Positions 61,866-64,000 of a stretch of 64,000 nucleotides of DNA are shown piece after piece. The notes under the pieces were generated by a model, which was not told the origin of the DNA, did not search any database, and was given only the letters and a program-made list of their open reading frames with translations. The translations under genes were made by a program, and so were the position numbers. Source of the DNA: Sequoia sempervirens (Eukaryota > Streptophyta > Pinopsida > Cupressales > Cupressaceae); the NCBI GenBank assembly GCA_007258455.2, contig VDFB02139124.1, forward strand, positions 186,001-250,000, written 5' to 3'. Positions within the stretch are counted from its first letter, which is position 1; every line of letters starts with the position of its first letter.

Positions 61866-64000
61866 ATAATATTAATATTGGTCTTACTATCAGTATTAAT
61901 GTTAATGTTATTTTTATAATTATCACTATTAATAATTATATTAATATAGCTTCTTTTAAAATTCCAGACAATAACCTATGTTATATATAAAATATTAGTT
62001 TTCTTATAAATATCATATTTAATCTATAAACTCACCCCTTCTTTTAAAAGATAGATAATTGAATAAGTCATTTATTTAACATGTATTAAATTCACAAAAT
62101 ATAATAATCTACTTAATTTTCTTATTATATAATTATATTCTTCTTTTCCTTATTTTTTTAATTTTATTCTTTTCCATTTTCTAAAACTTTATGAGAAGGG
62201 TTTTGCTTTATTTTGTTTTATGTACACATGGAATGTATATTATAAGAGCCATTTTTAAAAGAAATCTTAAATCCCCCTACCCAAATTTCCTTTACTATGA
62301 GGGGAGGCCACATTAGCTTCTCATTTATTTATTTTTAAACGTATGAAAGAATTTTTTTAAGAGAATAATACCACGCTTGACTTTTGCTATAACATGGGAT
62401 TTTTCTATTTATTGATTAAATTAGTTGAGTTACTTCCTTTTAAAAAGACAAAATCCTCTACCAAATCCTTTTATCCTTTTTCCCTCTCGGGGTTGATGTA
62501 GCTACTTTAATGCATCCACTTGGACTTAGCACACAAGTTTGAGATGTATTCCTACTCATTAGTTGTTTCCAGACTAGTAAATAATGAAAGATAATATGGG
62601 AGGTGGGACACATACACAGGCATAAGCATAGGTGGGGTTAAATCATGCATCATAGATTATATTATTAATTGTATTCTCTATCCTTACCTCCATTTGCTGC
62701 CCCTCTTAACACCAATTCACGATAATGAGGAGAGACCAATTTCTACCATTTTACATTTCATGTTAAAGTTGTCACAGATTAATATTTTTGTTGATTAGAA
62801 TCATTATTATCTACTTATGGTTATTTTTATTAATCAATACTGTATTGTACAATGATTTCTAGCAAAGTGGGATTAAAGTCTAGGTTGATGTTTGTCATAG
62901 AGTTAGGCAAATGAATCTTTTATTGAGAATAGTTACAAACAAGATGACCGATATTGTCTAGAGGACAATAACTGTGAATTCACCTTATGGTACACTACTG
63001 GAAAGAAAACCATTGGCAGATTTCAAAAACATCTATTAGGTTACAAGCTTGTATGCCAAGAAAAGAGTCACTTGCCTCACATCTACCATTCTCACCTACA
63101 ACAACATTATCTTACGATTAGAATAATCTTGAGAAGACAAAAATTACCTCACCTCAAGCTCATAATTGAATGAATCGAGAAAAGATATGTGTTAAATTAC
63201 ACATCTAATTTTCTACTGCATTTCTCAAGTCATTACTTATTTCCTTAGCAATAAAATTAATTGCCTAGGAGTACACCGTTTTAATAGCAAACTTACATTT
63301 CCAATAAGGGAGGCAAAATTTGAGGGGTTTAGGCACTTATGCGGTTGGGTGCAAAACACAATGAGCCCTCTTTTCTACAACTTCATTCAAACTATTGTTA
63401 CTACCCACTACAAGCATCCATTGCTTCTCTAACAAGGGATGAGGTGCCTTACCTGCTAACCAACTTCAGAATTTAACTTTGCAGCCTACATGGCCATTCT
63501 TCTTAGTAAAATATGTGGAGAATGTTACAAGATTATTGTTGATAGGAATCGATGCTAATTCGATTTCCTTCATTAAATGTTGGCTTAGATATTATGTTTA
63601 GGATTAATAATAGTAAAATCCAAAAAGATGTGTTTATAGAAGTTGTCAACTCATGATTTTTGGCACTCACAGGTGAGGTGCAATGACTTCGAAAAATAAT
63701 ATTTTTCACCCTCTTTCACCCACTTACCTGGGAGGTGTTGCACCTCGACATAAAATATAACTGAAGCCCAGCCTTTACACCCTACGTTGAGTCCCTTGGA
63801 ATTAATGGGAGTCCATATAATATGCTAGTACATGTTGACACAAGATTTTCTTGATCCACCATTGTATAGGAGCCATGTAGTGTCAACACCTATTGCATGT
63901 AGTAGTAATTTGGTCAACATAATTAATGTCTCTACAGGGCTATGACTATAGCTAATTCCACTGCCATTTGTAATTCCCCGTCATAATAACCTAAGGAATG
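61866..64000. other. AT-rich region, no gene seen
   Basis: No frame with recognisable motifs, no LTR edge and no RNA gene. The last 700 bases are less AT-rich and read like decayed repeat sequence, without a counterpart in the window. Confidence 0.4.

Overview
The window is an AT-rich stretch of a large plant nuclear genome made almost entirely of transposable elements nested in one another. I found no intact host gene, rRNA, tRNA gene or CRISPR array. The organism is inferred. Chromovirus-type Ty3/gypsy elements with LTRs above 4 kb, an L1-type LINE with a plant-type RNase H domain and a resistance-gene-like leucine-rich-repeat fragment all point to a seed plant. The very long LTRs and low gene density would suit a gymnosperm, but nothing here proves that.

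Layout. 1-6766: a terminal-inverted-repeat (TIR) element (19-822), a decayed LTR element called family X here (about 2160-4260), and a copia-type LTR fragment (5823-6540). 6767-19863: element 1, a full-length minus-strand chromovirus with 4.1 kb LTRs and a gag-protease-RT-RNase H-integrase-chromodomain polyprotein broken by stops and one frameshift (target duplication AATAG). 19869-28058: two more TIR-element copies, a tRNA-derived SINE with a perfect 17 bp target duplication (23941-24085), a copia LTR with primer site, and family X again. 28059-43966: element 2, a plus-strand relative of element 1 that keeps only a broken gag (target duplication TTTTC). Its right LTR is split by a 6.2 kb L1-type LINE (37533-43700, 19 bp target duplication). 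43972-48919: the rest of the family X copy and another related stretch. 48924-61861: a fourth TIR-element copy, split by element 3 (49199-61334, target duplication CTAAC), a non-coding retrotransposon with 5.4 kb LTRs, each carrying a leucine-rich-repeat fragment of a disease-resistance-like gene. 61866-64000: AT-rich, nothing recognised.

How the parts relate. Elements 1, 2 and 3 form one lineage at three stages of coding loss: full polyprotein, gag only, and no coding region. All keep the same TGTAA...TTACA LTR ends, an initiator-Met-tRNA-type primer site, a G-rich polypurine tract, and two structured LTR modules. The first is a stem-loop near the 3' end of the LTR. The second is a short CCTC/GAGG or CCCC/GGGG hairpin repeated three times. 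Both show compensatory base changes between elements. I infer that these are the cis signals a coding-deficient member needs to use the proteins of a coding-competent relative. The insertion order can be read directly: family X, then element 2, then the LINE; and TIR copy D, then element 3.

Most promising observations: the covarying LTR hairpins, the resistance-gene fragment inside an LTR, the TIR family with 4 bp target duplications (four of four copies), the SINE, and a strong TAG bias among premature stops that suggests cytosine-methylation decay.
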